64,000 nt of DNA. It comes from CAWEBF01 sp963807235 (lineage in GTDB: Bacteria > Acidobacteriota > Vicinamibacteria > Vicinamibacterales > UBA2999). The position numbers and the translations under genes were made by a program. Of the stretch, positions 28,438-38,246 are shown in pieces. The stretch is from positions 105,341 to 169,340 of the forward strand of contig CAWEBF010000034.1 of the NCBI GenBank assembly GCA_963807235.1, given 5' to 3'. The notes below the pieces were generated by a model. The model saw only the letters and a list, made by a program, of their open reading frames with translations, did no database searches and was not told the DNA's origin. Numbering within the stretch: position 1 is the first letter of the stretch; each line of letters opens with the position of its first letter.

Positions 28438-31149
28438 TCAGGCCTTTGCGTCGCGCCAGTTCTCGCCGATGCCGACATCGACGGTGAGCGGCACGACCAG
28501 GCTCACCGCGCCCTCCATCCGTGAGCGCACGAGATCGGCCACCGCGTCGGCCTCGGCGCGCGGGCACTCGAACAGCAGCTCGTCGTGCACGGTCAGAATC
28601 ATGCGGGCGCCGCCGCCACGTGTCTTCAGCTCGCCGTGCACGTCGATCATCGCGCGCTTCAGGATGTCGGCGGCCGTGCCCTGAATCGGCATGTTCACGG
28701 TGGCGCGTTCGGCGCCGGCGCGCACCTGGCCGTTGCGGCTGTTCAGATCCGGCACCAGGCGCCGCCGGCCGAACATCGTCTTCACGACGCCGGTGTGGCG
28801 CGCACCTTCGAGCGTGTCGTCGATGAACTTCCGGACGCGGGGAAAACCGGCGAAATAGGCGTCGATGAACTCCTGCGCGGCTTCCTTGGTCACACCGATG
28901 TCGCGCGCCAGCGTGAAGGCCGTCTTGCCGTAGAGCAGCGCGTAGTTGACGATCTTCGCCCGGCGCCGCAGCTCGTGCGGGTCGAGATCGGGGGAAGGGC
29001 CGAACACCTTGAGCGCCGTACGGTCGTGGATGTCCTCGCCCGATCGGAAGGCCTCGATCAGCGTCTCGTCGCCAGCCAGGTGTGCCAGCACCCGCAGCTC
29101 GATCTGCGAGTAGTCGGCCGAGATCAGCACGTGCCCGGACGCGGCGATGAACGCGCGGCGGATCTCGCGCCCCATCTCGGTACGGATGGGGATGTTCTGC
29201 AGGTTCGGATCGGAGCTGCTCAAGCGGCCCGTGGCGGCCACGGCCTGGTTGAAGCTGGTATGCACGCGGCCGGTCCTCGGGTTGACCAGCATCGGCAGCG
29301 CGTCGATGTAGGTGCCCTTCAGCTTCTGCAAGCTGCGCCAGTCCAGGATGAGACGCGGCAGCTCGTGTGACTCCGCCAGTTCCTCCAGCACCTCGACGGC
29401 CGTGGACGCGGACCGGGTCTTGCCCGTCTTCTTCAGCGCCGGCAGGTTCAGCCTCTCGAACAACACCTCGGCGAGCTGCTTCGGCGAGTTGACGTTGAAC
29501 TCCATGCCCGCCATCGCATAGATGCGGGCCGACAGCTCCGCCAGCTGTGCCTCGAGTCGGCGCGACTGCACGGCCAGCGCATCGGTGTCCACCCGAATCC
29601 CCGCGCGCTCGATGTCGGCCAGCACCGCGACCAGCGGCAGCTCGAACTGTTCGTTGACGGCCGCCAGGGCCTCCGACTCGAGCGAGGCCGCCAGCCTGCG
29701 CGACAGCTGGCGCGCGAGATCCGCCCGTTCGGCGGCGTGGCGCAGCAGCGCCTCGGGCGACACGTCGCTTGCCCGCAACGTCTTGACGCCGGTTCCGAAG
29801 ACGTCGGCGTCGTTCACCGCCTTGTAGCCCAGATGCTCGAGGGCAGTGTCCGCGATGCCATGCTGCGACCGCGTCGGATCCAGCAGGTAGCTGGCGAGCA
29901 TCGAGTCGAACGCCACCCGCAGCTCGACGCCATGGACAGCCAGGGCCATGGAGACGGGCTTGGCGTCGTGGGCGAGCGTTCGAAGCGAGGGGTCCTCCAG
30001 CAGCGGGCGAAGAACATCCAGGGCCACCGTGCGGTCCACCTGCACAGGGGTGGTGGCCTCGCTGAGCAGATCGCCGGCCGGCCCACCGCTGCCGTGTGCC
30101 AGCGGCAGGTAGGCGCCCTGGCGATCGGCGTAGGAGAACGCCAGGCCGACCAGTTCTGGCAGCGCGCCAGCGGGTGCGTTCGTGACCGCATGCACGGCGA
30201 ATTCACCCGCGGCCCTGCAGTCGGCCACGAGCACGTCGAGCGCCTCCCGTGTCGTCACCAGCGAGTAGGAGGTCGCCGTGGTGTCGGCCGACGGCGCGTA
30301 GTCGTTCATCAGCGACCGGAAGGCGAGCCGCGAGAAGAGGTCGTAACACTTCTCGCGCGACGCGCCGCCGTAGCGCAGCGCGTCGAAGTCGATCTCCAGC
30401 GGCACGTCCGTGCGGATCGTGACCAGCGACTGGCTGCGCACTGCGTCCGCGCGATGCGTGGTCAGGGTTTCGCGCTGCTTCCCCTTCAACTTGTCGGCCT
30501 GTTCCAGCAGGCTGTTCAGGCTGCCGAACTGCGAGATCAGATCGATTGCGCCCTTCTTGCCGATCCCCGGCACACCGGACACGTTGTCGCTCGTATCCCC
30601 GACCAATGCCAGCACGTCCACGACCTGCGCCGGGTCGACGCCGAACTTCTCTTTCACGCCGGCGGCGTCGAACCACTGGCCGTCCTCGCGCGGGTCGTAG
30701 ACGCGAACGTGTTCGCCGACCAGCTGGAAGAAGTCCTTGTCGATCGAGACGAGTGCCACGTCGAAGCCAGCCTCCGCCGCCCGCCGTGCCATCGTTCCAA
30801 GCACGTCGTCGGCCTCGTAGCCCTCGGCCGTGAGAATCGGGACGCCCATCGCCTCGCACGCTTCGCGCACCCAGGCTGTCTGCTCGGCCAGGTCGTCGGG
30901 CATGGCCGCGCGGTTGGCCTTGTAGTCCTCGGCCAGATCCTTGCGGAACGTGGGCCCAGCCAGGTCGAACGACGCCGCGATGAGCGGCGGCGCATGGTCG
31001 GCGATGAGCTTGCGCAGCATCGTCACGAACACGTAGACGGCGTGCGTGCTCTGCCCCTCCTGGTTCGACAGACCCTTGCCGCGAAACGCGTGGTACGCGC
31101 GATACATCTGCGAGCTGCCGTCGATGAGGAAGATTTGCGGGCGGGGCAT
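28438..31149 (-). CDS. polA: DNA polymerase I
   Basis: A complete 903-residue family A polymerase for Okazaki-fragment processing and repair. The N-terminal 5' nuclease is intact (FLIDGSSQMYRAYHAF, EGYEADDVLGT, LVGDTSDNVSGVPGIGKKGA). The polymerase domain has ATGRLSSSDPNLQNIPIR, SADYSQIELRVLAHL (motif A), RRRAKIVNYALLYGKTAF (motif B) and ILTVHDELLFE (motif C). The middle exonuclease domain lacks the acidic residues: FAVHAVTNA stands where FDTET is expected, and HDAKPVSMAL where an aspartate normally sits. Proofreading is therefore probably lost, as in Thermus and Bacillus Pol I. No frameshift in 2.7 kb. Confidence 0.96.
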   Translation of the reverse strand: MPRPQIFLIDGSSQMYRAYHAFRGKGLSNQEGQSTHAVYVFVTMLRKLIADHAPPLIAASFDLAGPTFRKDLAEDYKANRAAMPDDLAEQTAWVREACEAMGVPILTAEGYEADDVLGTMARRAAEAGFDVALVSIDKDFFQLVGEHVRVYDPREDGQWFDAAGVKEKFGVDPAQVVDVLALVGDTSDNVSGVPGIGKKGAIDLISQFGSLNSLLEQADKLKGKQRETLTTHRADAVRSQSLVTIRTDVPLEIDFDALRYGGASREKCYDLFSRLAFRSLMNDYAPSADTTATSYSLVTTREALDVLVADCRAAGEFAVHAVTNAPAGALPELVGLAFSYADRQGAYLPLAHGSGGPAGDLLSEATTPVQVDRTVALDVLRPLLEDPSLRTLAHDAKPVSMALAVHGVELRVAFDSMLASYLLDPTRSQHGIADTALEHLGYKAVNDADVFGTGVKTLRASDVSPEALLRHAAERADLARQLSRRLAASLESEALAAVNEQFELPLVAVLADIERAGIRVDTDALAVQSRRLEAQLAELSARIYAMAGMEFNVNSPKQLAEVLFERLNLPALKKTGKTRSASTAVEVLEELAESHELPRLILDWRSLQKLKGTYIDALPMLVNPRTGRVHTSFNQAVAATGRLSSSDPNLQNIPIRTEMGREIRRAFIAASGHVLISADYSQIELRVLAHLAGDETLIEAFRSGEDIHDRTALKVFGPSPDLDPHELRRRAKIVNYALLYGKTAFTLARDIGVTKEAAQEFIDAYFAGFPRVRKFIDDTLEGARHTGVVKTMFGRRRLVPDLNSRNGQVRAGAERATVNMPIQGTAADILKRAMIDVHGELKTRGGGARMILTVHDELLFECPRAEADAVADLVRSRMEGAVSLVVPLTVDVGIGENWRDAKA

Positions 31150-31198
31150 GCCTGACGCGCGGCGTGAACGCGGCAGGGCAAGGATATCATTGGGAATC

Positions 31199-31975
31199 GT
31201 GTCGAAGTCCTTGCGGCGGCGTGCCGTTCATGTCGCCGCTCTCCTCTCCATGCTCATCGCGCCGGCGTGCGCGGGCGCGCCGTTCGGCCGCCGGCTCTAC
31301 GAGTACCGAGGAGGAGATCTACCTCGACGTGGACGGTTCCGCCACGGTGAACGTGAACGCATCGGTGCCCGCGCTCGTCGCGCTGCGTGGCGCGGACCTG
31401 CCCGTGGATCCGCTGGCGCGCCTCGATCGCGACGATGTGCGCGCGTTCTTCTCGGGGCCAGGCGCCGAGGTCACGCGCGTCAGCCTGTCGCGGCGCGCCG
31501 GGCGGCGTTTCGTGCACGTGAGCATCGACGTGGCGGACGTCCGGCGGCTGCCCAAGGTGCCGCCGTTTGCCTGGTCCACGCTATCGGCTCGATCGGCGGG
31601 ACGACGCGCTGGAGTTCGAGCAGGTGGTGGGCGCCGCAGCCGGCAAGGACGTGGGCGACGTGGGGTGGCGGGGGGACGAGGCGGTGCGGTTCCGCGTGCA
31701 CGTGCCCAGCGAGATCCCGTTCCACAACTCGCAGAGCGGCGTCGAGCGCGGCAACATCCTGGGATGGGACCAGCCGCTGGCCGAGCGGGCTGGCGGGGGC
31801 TCCACTGGAGATGGAGTTCCAGATGGAGCCCGAATCGATTCTCTATTCGACGCTGCTGTTGTTTGGCGGAACCATCGTCGCCGCCGGCCTGGCATTCGCG
31901 GCCGCGATCTGGTTGTTCATCCGGAAGGGAAGGCGGGCCGACGTAATCGAGCGGCCTGTCGGTGGAGGTTCGTAG
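31199..31975 (+). CDS. Membrane-anchored lipoprotein-like protein, three frameshifts
   Basis: A protein of about 255 residues. The GTG at 31199 opens a signal ending in LIAPACAG, a possible lipobox. The frame shifts beside a GTAC near 31303 and continues EEEIYLDVDGSATVNVNASVPALVAL, FVHVSIDVADVRRL; shifts near 31572 to YRLDRRDDALEFEQVVG and FRVHVPSEIPFHN; and returns near 31797 to APLEMEFQMEPESILYSTLLLF, followed by a transmembrane helix and a basic tail. The net shift is zero. The fold is unrecognised; similar proteins exist in acidobacteria. It is divergent from polA with 49 nt between starts. Confidence 0.68.
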   Translation: MSKSLRRRAVHVAALLSMLIAPACAGAPFGRRLYEYRGGDLPRRGRFRHGERERIGARARRAAWRGPARGSAGAPRSRRCARVLLGARRRGHARQPVAARRAAFRAREHRRGGRPAAAQGAAVCLVHAIGSIGGTTRWSSSRWWAPQPARTWATWGGGGTRRCGSACTCPARSRSTTRRAASSAATSWDGTSRWPSGLAGAPLEMEFQMEPESILYSTLLLFGGTIVAAGLAFAAAIWLFIRKGRRADVIERPVGGGS

Positions 31976-31989
31976 TTCGACGTCATCGT

Positions 31990-32020
31990 TAAGACGTACC
32001 AACCACCAACTACGAACTAC
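31990..32020. repeat. Degenerate heptad array, ACTACGA type
   Basis: ACCAACC, ACCAACT, ACGAACT, ACGCCAC: period 7 nt, between the convergent ends of the 31199 gene and the BON gene. Confidence 0.6.
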
Positions 32021-32030
32021 GCCACGCGCC

Positions 32031-32573
32031 TCAGAGCTTTTCAAGCTCCGACTGCGCTTCGGCCGTCGTCTTCAGTTCGTTCTTCACCTCGAACGAGAGG
32101 ATCTGGTTCGCAATCGTGTAGGCGATCTGCCGGTCGACGTTGTTGTTGACCACGCCTTCCAGCGTCACGCGGCCGCGCTCCACGATGATGTGGATGGGCG
32201 GGTTCACCATCGACGCGAACGGCCGGAACGCGGGGTTGCCGTAGATGGCCCGCGCCAGCTGTCGCCGCAGGTCATCGTCGAACTGCGAGACGGGCAGCAC
32301 CTCGATCTTGTTCACGACCTGCTTCACGCCACTCACCCGCGCGACGCGGTGTTCGAGGTCGGAGCGCTTGTAGGGCATGGTGACCTTGCCGTGCAGGATC
32401 ACGACGCCGTCGTTGACCTGTGTTTCCACGTTGTCGAAGATGCTGAACCACGCGTAGCGCAGCACTTGTTTCTGCACGTCGCGGAACAGCTGCAGGTTCT
32501 CTGTTTCGGCCGCCTGGGCCGGCGCGCTCAACGCGCCAATCAAGAGCGCCGCCGTGAGAAGTCGGGTCACCAT
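32031..32573 (-). CDS. Periplasmic BON domain protein
   Basis: A 180-residue exported protein with a signal peptide (cleavage near AQAAE) and two BON repeats, a fold linked to envelope stress and lipid association. Repeat 1: VQVNDGVVILHGKVTMP-like core with RVARVSGVKQVVNKIEV. Repeat 2: IIVERGRVTLEGVVNN with ANQILSFEVKNEL. The ATG at 32573 is preferred over the one at 32585 because GGAGG lies at proper spacing before the former. Length is typical. The ZIP gene lies upstream on the same strand. Confidence 0.87.
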   Translation of the reverse strand: MVTRLLTAALLIGALSAPAQAAETENLQLFRDVQKQVLRYAWFSIFDNVETQVNDGVVILHGKVTMPYKRSDLEHRVARVSGVKQVVNKIEVLPVSQFDDDLRRQLARAIYGNPAFRPFASMVNPPIHIIVERGRVTLEGVVNNNVDRQIAYTIANQILSFEVKNELKTTAEAQSELEKL

Positions 32574-32644
32574 CGAAGCCTCCATCGCGGTTCAGCCTCA
32601 TCAGGCCTGGCCGCTCCGTAACTGATCTCAATGCCTTTCTAAAT

Positions 32645-32659
32645 GGCAAGGACCTTGCC
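32645..32659 (-). terminator. Possible hairpin terminator after the ZIP gene
   Basis: A perfect 7-bp hairpin GGCAAGG-A-CCTTGCC between the ZIP and BON genes, followed on the minus strand by ATTTAG, so only a weak U-tract. It could equally belong to the BON leader. Confidence 0.35.
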
Positions 32660-32778
32660 AGGTCCTGGATCAGCCAAAACGTTGGAAGTTCGTCAGGAAA
32701 CCGTCAGGATGGCGCCGCGCTGTCCTAGTTACAGGACGAGCACCGCTCTATAAAAACCCCAGGGCAACCAACACCGCT

Positions 32779-33510
32779 CTAAAAAGCCAGCACTGTCGCG
32801 ATGCCCGCCGCAATCAGCACGATCTGCCGCAGCGAGCTGGCGTCGGTGCGGCCTCGATGCAGACCCGGAATCAGATCGGCCATCGCCACATAGAGGAAAC
32901 TGGCCGCGGCGAGCGCGAGGAAGTACGGCAGCAACCGCGGCACGAAATCGAAGGCCGATAGCGCCGCCACCGCGCCGACCGCGCTGGCCCCGGCCGACAT
33001 CACGTTGAGCAGCATGGCGCGGCGCCGCGAATAGCCCGAGTGCAGCAGGATGGCGAAGTCGCCCAGCTCCTGCGGGATCTCGTGCGCGGCCACCGCCACG
33101 GCCGTGCTCACGCCCAGCGGCACCGACGTCATCACAGCCGCGGCGATCATCGCGCCGTCCACGAAGTTGTGGAACGCGTCGCCGACGAGCACCGGCACCA
33201 CCGAGCCGTCGTGCACCTCGCAGTCGTGCGTGTGGCAGTGGCGCCACAGCACCAGCTTCTCGAGCACGAAGAACAGGAGAATCCCGCCCAGCAGCGTCCC
33301 GAGGACGTGCATCGGGGGCAGCTGCTCAAAGGTCTGGGGCAGGATGGCCAGCATCGAGGCGCCCAGCAGCGCGCCCACGGCGTAGCTGACGAGCCACGGC
33401 ACCAGCGCCGATCGGGTGGAGTCGCGCACGAGCAGGAGGCCCGAGGCCACGACCAGGCCGCCCAGCCCGCCCATGACGCTCAGCCCTAGCGCGATGAAGA
33501 ACGTGGACAC
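32779..33510 (-). CDS. ZIP family metal transporter
   Basis: A 243-residue divalent-metal uptake protein of the inner membrane. About eight helices with a histidine-rich cytoplasmic loop (HCHTHDCEVH, residues about 91-100). The metal path is marked by GDAFHNFVDG in helix 4 and HEIPQELGDF in helix 5. Zinc is the usual substrate, but iron or manganese cannot be excluded. The stop region carries a 15-bp direct duplication (32741-32756 and 32772-32786). Confidence 0.9.
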   Translation of the reverse strand: MSTFFIALGLSVMGGLGGLVVASGLLLVRDSTRSALVPWLVSYAVGALLGASMLAILPQTFEQLPPMHVLGTLLGGILLFFVLEKLVLWRHCHTHDCEVHDGSVVPVLVGDAFHNFVDGAMIAAAVMTSVPLGVSTAVAVAAHEIPQELGDFAILLHSGYSRRRAMLLNVMSAGASAVGAVAALSAFDFVPRLLPYFLALAAASFLYVAMADLIPGLHRGRTDASSLRQIVLIAAGIATVLAF

Positions 33511-33538
33511 AAACGGAGATCATAGCGCCTTCGCAGCA

Positions 33539-33612
33539 GGGCTCCGGGCTCCAGGCTCCGGGCTCCGGTCCTGCAGTTTTGTGAATTGTGAACTTGTGAA
33601 TTCTGAATTGGG
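33539..33612. repeat. Two joined heptad arrays (GGCTCCA type then AATTCAC type)
   Basis: GGGCTCC, GGGCTCC, AGGCTCC, GGGCTCC (33539-33566), then TCCTGCAGTTTT, then TGTGAATTGTGAACTTGTGAA with a degenerate end (33580-33612). The TGCAGTTT boundary is the same as at 18452 and 46295 in reverse orientation. Confidence 0.75.
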
Positions 33613-33616
33613 CGTC

Positions 33617-34686
33617 CTACGACGCCACGTAGCCACGGCGTGCACGGACCGTCAGCTTTCTATCCCGCACGTCCACCCGGATGCTGTGCCAGCGTCCGTC
33701 CTTCGGCTCGGTTGAGGAATATCCCAGGTAATACTGCTTGCTCAGCTCATTGGCCAGGCGAGCGGTGGCGCCGCCCAGCCCTTCGAAGCCGCGAACGATT
33801 TCCGTTCGCCCGCCCGTGTCGTCTGTCAGCAGCCGCAGCGCGTCGCCGTTGACTCGTTCCCCTGGCGTATTGATCCGGGGCGCATCGCCGCCGCCGATGA
33901 CGATCGGGGGAATCCGTCGGCCCTCGTCCCGGGGGTCGGCCACGGAAAAGGTCGTGGGATTGGACCCGGACCAGGGTCAGGCGCAGGGTTCCTCGGCGCC
34001 CGTGTCGTGGTGCGCGCGACCGCGTCCACGCCCAGCGCGTAGACCAGCACTTCGCTTTCGCGGATCCGTGTGCGCAGCAGGCCGACCGAGATGTCGCTGC
34101 TGGTGTCGTTGCCGTCGGAGATCACCAGAATGGCCTTCTTCCGGTGCTGCCCGGTCGCGGCGACCGGCAGGGCCTGGGCCACGGCGTCGTAGATGGCGGT
34201 GCCCCCCGCCGCCTCCACGCGTTCGACCGCGCGGCCGATCGCCGCGCGATCCGTGGTCCATTCCTGCACGATGCGGGCTTCGCTCGAGAACTTCATGAAG
34301 AAGATCTCGTCCTTTGCGTCCAGCAGCTCGTAGACGAAGCGATTGATCGCCGATCGGGCGGCGGCCATCTTTTCAGGCGTCATGCTCGCGCTGACGTCGA
34401 GGGCGATGCCCAGGCTCACCGGCACCTTGCCGGAGCTGAAGTGCGAGACCTCCTGGGACTTGCCGTTCTCGTAGACCGAAAAGTCCTCCTTGCGGAGCGA
34501 ATCCACGAAGCGCCCGTCGTCGTCGGTCACGGTGGCCGTGACGTTCACAAGCTCGATGCCGCTCGTAAAGCGGGCAGTTTCCTGTGCGTGTCCTGCCAGC
34601 CCGGCGGCAAGGCAAGCGGCGGCCAGAACACCGAGCCAGGTGGCTGGCGTCTTCGGGCGGGCGGCCTGTGTGCGGCGCGGCACCAT
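33617..34686 (-). CDS. Secreted VWFA-domain protein (acidobacterial VWFA-related), frameshifted near 33955
   Basis: A secreted von Willebrand factor A domain protein of the TIGR03436-like acidobacterial group, about 355 residues. Signal peptide WLGVLAAACLAAGLAGHAQ, then a beta domain (IELVNVTATVTDDDGRFVDSL, DFSVYENGKSQEV) and the VWA domain with the metal site SLGIALDVSASMTPEKM (DxSxS) and LVISDGNDTSSD. A break near 33955 is followed by TFSVADPRDEGRR-type sequence and ends LSKQYYLGYSSTEPKDGRWH and LTVRARRGYVAS, the usual family C-terminus. The ATG at 34686 gives the signal peptide. This family is a useful marker for the phylum. Function unknown, probably protein binding. Confidence 0.88.
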
Positions 34687-34787
34687 GGGCGGAGTGGTCC
34701 ACGCGTGCTGAAGGCAAAACCCTTGCCTGGACGAGTCGGCTGGAAAGCGCCTGGATTCCGTCGGTCCCATCGACAGTGTCCAAATTA

Positions 34788-34852
34788 TTGGCGGGTACCG
34801 CCCCGCGAAGCGGGGCCAAAGACACTGTGCTAGCGAGGCGAAGCCTCGCTAG
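34788..34852 (-). repeat. Tagged inverted-repeat element, copy B
   Basis: On the minus strand: CTAGCGAGGC-TTC-GCCTCGCTAG hairpin (34830-34852) that contains the TAG stop of the methyltransferase, the tag CACAGTGTCTTTGG, the GC hairpin with 7-bp stem and TTC loop (34800-34816) and GGCGG/CCGCC (34788-34800). It is nearly identical to copy A over the tag and GC hairpin. Confidence 0.8.
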
Positions 34853-35419
34853 GCTTCAGTCCTTCGGCGAACCGCAAGCCCTCGCGGTCCCCAAGGGAGC
34901 GCACGGGCGCGAACCCGGCGGCGCGCAGGTCGCCCAGCACGCCCCCGGCCGCGTCGTAGGACGCCTGCGACGCCGGCGCCGGCTTGAGCAGCGAGCGCAA
35001 GCCCGTGGGTGTCCCGGCTTCGATCACGATGACGCGCCCGCCCGCACGCAGCACGCGGGCCGACTCGCGCAGAAGCGCCTGCCGCGTGGGCGCATCCAGG
35101 CGCGCTAGCATCGCGGACGCGCTGTGCACCACGGCGACGTCGAACGCGCCATCGGGATGCGGCAGCGTGCCCGCCGCGGCGACGGCGATGTCGATCAGAC
35201 GCCCGCGTGATCGCTCCCGCTCTTCACGCGGGCCGCCTGCTGCGCGTCGGCCACCACACTCGCGGCCTCGCCGCTCAGTCCTGTCTTTGCCGCAATCTGT
35301 CCCACGAGCCGTGCGTCGTCGACGCCCACCTGCAGCACGCGCTCACCGAGCCGCACGCCGCTCATCGCGACGGGAAGCGGATCGCGCGTACCCTTGGATC
35401 GTCGCAAAAACATGCCCAT
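34830..35419 (-). CDS. Class I SAM-dependent methyltransferase, frameshifted near 35208
   Basis: A Rossmann-fold methyltransferase of about 195 residues. The first frame has LRRSKGTRDPLPVAMSGVRLG and VLQVGVDDARLVGQIAAKTG, the glycine-poor SAM loop region. After a break near 35208 the other frame gives GRLIDIAVAAAGTLP and then VVHSASAMLARLDAPTRQALLRES and RVLRAGGRVIVIEAG, the post-SAM motifs. The ATG at 35419 starts MGMFLRR; ino1 starts on the other strand only 24 nt away. The stop is the second CTAG of element B, so the last residues (SEASPR) are encoded by the repeat. Substrate unknown. Confidence 0.75.
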
Positions 35420-35443
35420 TTCCTCATGATATAGTGGCCGATT

Positions 35444-36750
<1,307 letters not shown>

Positions 36751-36759
<9 letters not shown>

Positions 36760-36821
36760 CATGGCGACGCAGCTAGTCGTAACGTGTCTTCTGGGCCCAG
36801 CGCCGCTTCGCGTCGCGGGCC
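36751..36821 (+). repeat. Tagged inverted-repeat element, copy C
   Basis: The ino1 end TACGACTAGC (36751-36760) is complementary to GCTAGTCGTA (36772-36781). The tag ACGTGTCTTCTGGGCCC follows (36782-36798), then the imperfect GC hairpin with CGCTTCGCG at its tip (to 36821). Confidence 0.78.
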
Positions 36822-36833
36822 TAGACTCGTGGC

Positions 36834-37373
36834 ATGTTGAGACCCGCGGCGCTCGGCGGCCTCTTCATCGGCATCCTGTCCGCGCTGCCGATCATCGGCT
36901 GGGGCAACTGCTGCTGCTGCCTCTGGATCGTGGCCGGAGGCGTGCTGGCCGCCTATGTGGCCGGGCTGAATCAGCCGGTGTCCGTCACGCCGGGCGAGGG
37001 CGCGATTCTCGGCGGAGCGGCGGGCCTCATCGGCGCCTTCGTCTGGATTCCGGTGTCGCTCGTGATGGACGCGGTGATGATGCCGCTGCAATACGCCCTG
37101 GTGGGTTCGATCCTCGAGAACGCCCGCGACCTGCCTCCCGAGGCGCGCGACGTGCTGGAAGGACTGAGGGAGCCGGCGTCGGCGGTGGGCCGCTACGTCG
37201 TGGGCTTCATGTTCATGTTCTTCGCGGGCACGGTATTCGGCGCGCTCGGCGGCCTGCTGGCCGCGATGTTCTTCCGCAAGGACGTTCCGCCCGCCCTCGG
37301 CGGTCCGGCGGCTCCGCCACCCCCTCCAGCCCCTCCGCCATCTGCGCCCCCGCCTCCGCTGCCGGCTGAGTAG
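36834..37373 (+). CDS. Proline-tailed membrane protein of unknown function
   Basis: A 179-residue membrane protein with four predicted helices: LGGLFIGILSALPIIGWGN, CCCCLWIVAGGVLAAYVAG, AAGLIGAFVWIPVSLVMDAV, and YVVGFMFMFFAGTVFGALGG. The NCCCCLW motif after helix 1 is seen in small bacterial membrane proteins without assigned function. A cytoplasmic tail is rich in proline and alanine. Start ATG at 36834, just after element C. No partner is obvious. Confidence 0.7.
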   Translation: MLRPAALGGLFIGILSALPIIGWGNCCCCLWIVAGGVLAAYVAGLNQPVSVTPGEGAILGGAAGLIGAFVWIPVSLVMDAVMMPLQYALVGSILENARDLPPEARDVLEGLREPASAVGRYVVGFMFMFFAGTVFGALGGLLAAMFFRKDVPPALGGPAAPPPPPAPPPSAPPPPLPAE

Positions 37374-37394
37374 AATCGCTCCCGGGCCGCGCAG

Positions 37395-38237
37395 GTGGGA
37401 CGAGGCAACGTTCGAAGACTGCGACGGGCCGTGGCGCGATGGTGGGAACGCCTTCGCGGCGCGGCGCTCGAGACGCTGCGACGCTGGGTGTGGGCTCCCC
37501 GGCCCGTGCCGCTCAAGTACGGCGGCTGCCGGATCTGGCTCCTGGCCACGTCCGACCTGGAACGCCGCTACCGGGTCAAGAACCCCGACAAGGAGCCGTG
37601 GACGATCGAGTGGCTCGAGTCGAGCGTGCACAGCGGCGACGTGCTGTACGACATCGGCGCCAACGTCGGCGTGTTCTCGCTGATCGGCGCGCGGGCCCGT
37701 GGGGCCCGCGTCGTGGCATTCGAGCCGGGCTTCGCCAACTACGCGAGGCTGTGCGAGAACATCCAGTTCAACGACTGCGCCGGTCTGGTCACGCCTCTTC
37801 CCTGGCTGCTGGCCGATCGCGACGGGATGTACACCTTCACTTACCGGTCGACCGAGCCGGGGCAGAGCCGGCACGTGATGACGAGCGCTGGAACCGGCCC
37901 TGCCGTCGCGTCCGAAGACGTCTGGCAGTCGATGGCGGGGATCGCGTTGGACGCAGCCGTTGAGCGATTCGGCTTGCCGGCGCCGCACCACATGAAGGTG
38001 GACGTGGACGGCGCCGAGGCGCTGGTCCTGACAGGTGCCGCGGCCACGCTGCGCGGCGCGCAGCTGCGATCCGTGCTCGTGGAAGCCAGTGCGACGACCG
38101 GAGACGAGGTCACGGCGCTCCTCGGCCAGGCCGGCCTGCGGTTGGTGAAAACCGCCGCCCGCGACAAGCCCGGCGCACCCTGGTACGGGGTCTTCGAGCG
38201 GTCGCCGCTCTCCGAGCGGCCGCTCTCCGAGCGGTAG
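37395..38237 (+). CDS. FkbM family methyltransferase
   Basis: A 280-residue SAM-dependent methyltransferase of the FkbM family, which methylates hydroxyls on sugars, polyketides or peptides. VLYDIGANVGVFSLIGARA is the SAM loop, VVAFEPGFANYARLCENI the second motif, and HHMKVDVDGAEALVLTGA the late acidic motif. GTG start at 37395. The closest relative in view is the C-terminal domain of the next protein, which starts 9 nt downstream, so both probably act on the same surface glycan. The last codons encode a duplicated PLSER from a tandem palindrome. Confidence 0.9.
   Translation: MGRGNVRRLRRAVARWWERLRGAALETLRRWVWAPRPVPLKYGGCRIWLLATSDLERRYRVKNPDKEPWTIEWLESSVHSGDVLYDIGANVGVFSLIGARARGARVVAFEPGFANYARLCENIQFNDCAGLVTPLPWLLADRDGMYTFTYRSTEPGQSRHVMTSAGTGPAVASEDVWQSMAGIALDAAVERFGLPAPHHMKVDVDGAEALVLTGAAATLRGAQLRSVLVEASATTGDEVTALLGQAGLRLVKTAARDKPGAPWYGVFERSPLSERPLSER
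38205..38234 (+). repeat. Tandem palindrome at the FkbM gene end
   Basis: Two perfect direct copies of the 15-bp palindrome CCGCTC-TCC-GAGCGG, ending one base before the stop codon. Each copy can form a 6-bp hairpin, so the coding end and the start region of the next gene may be structured. Confidence 0.75.
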
Positions 38238-38246
38238 GGTTACTCC

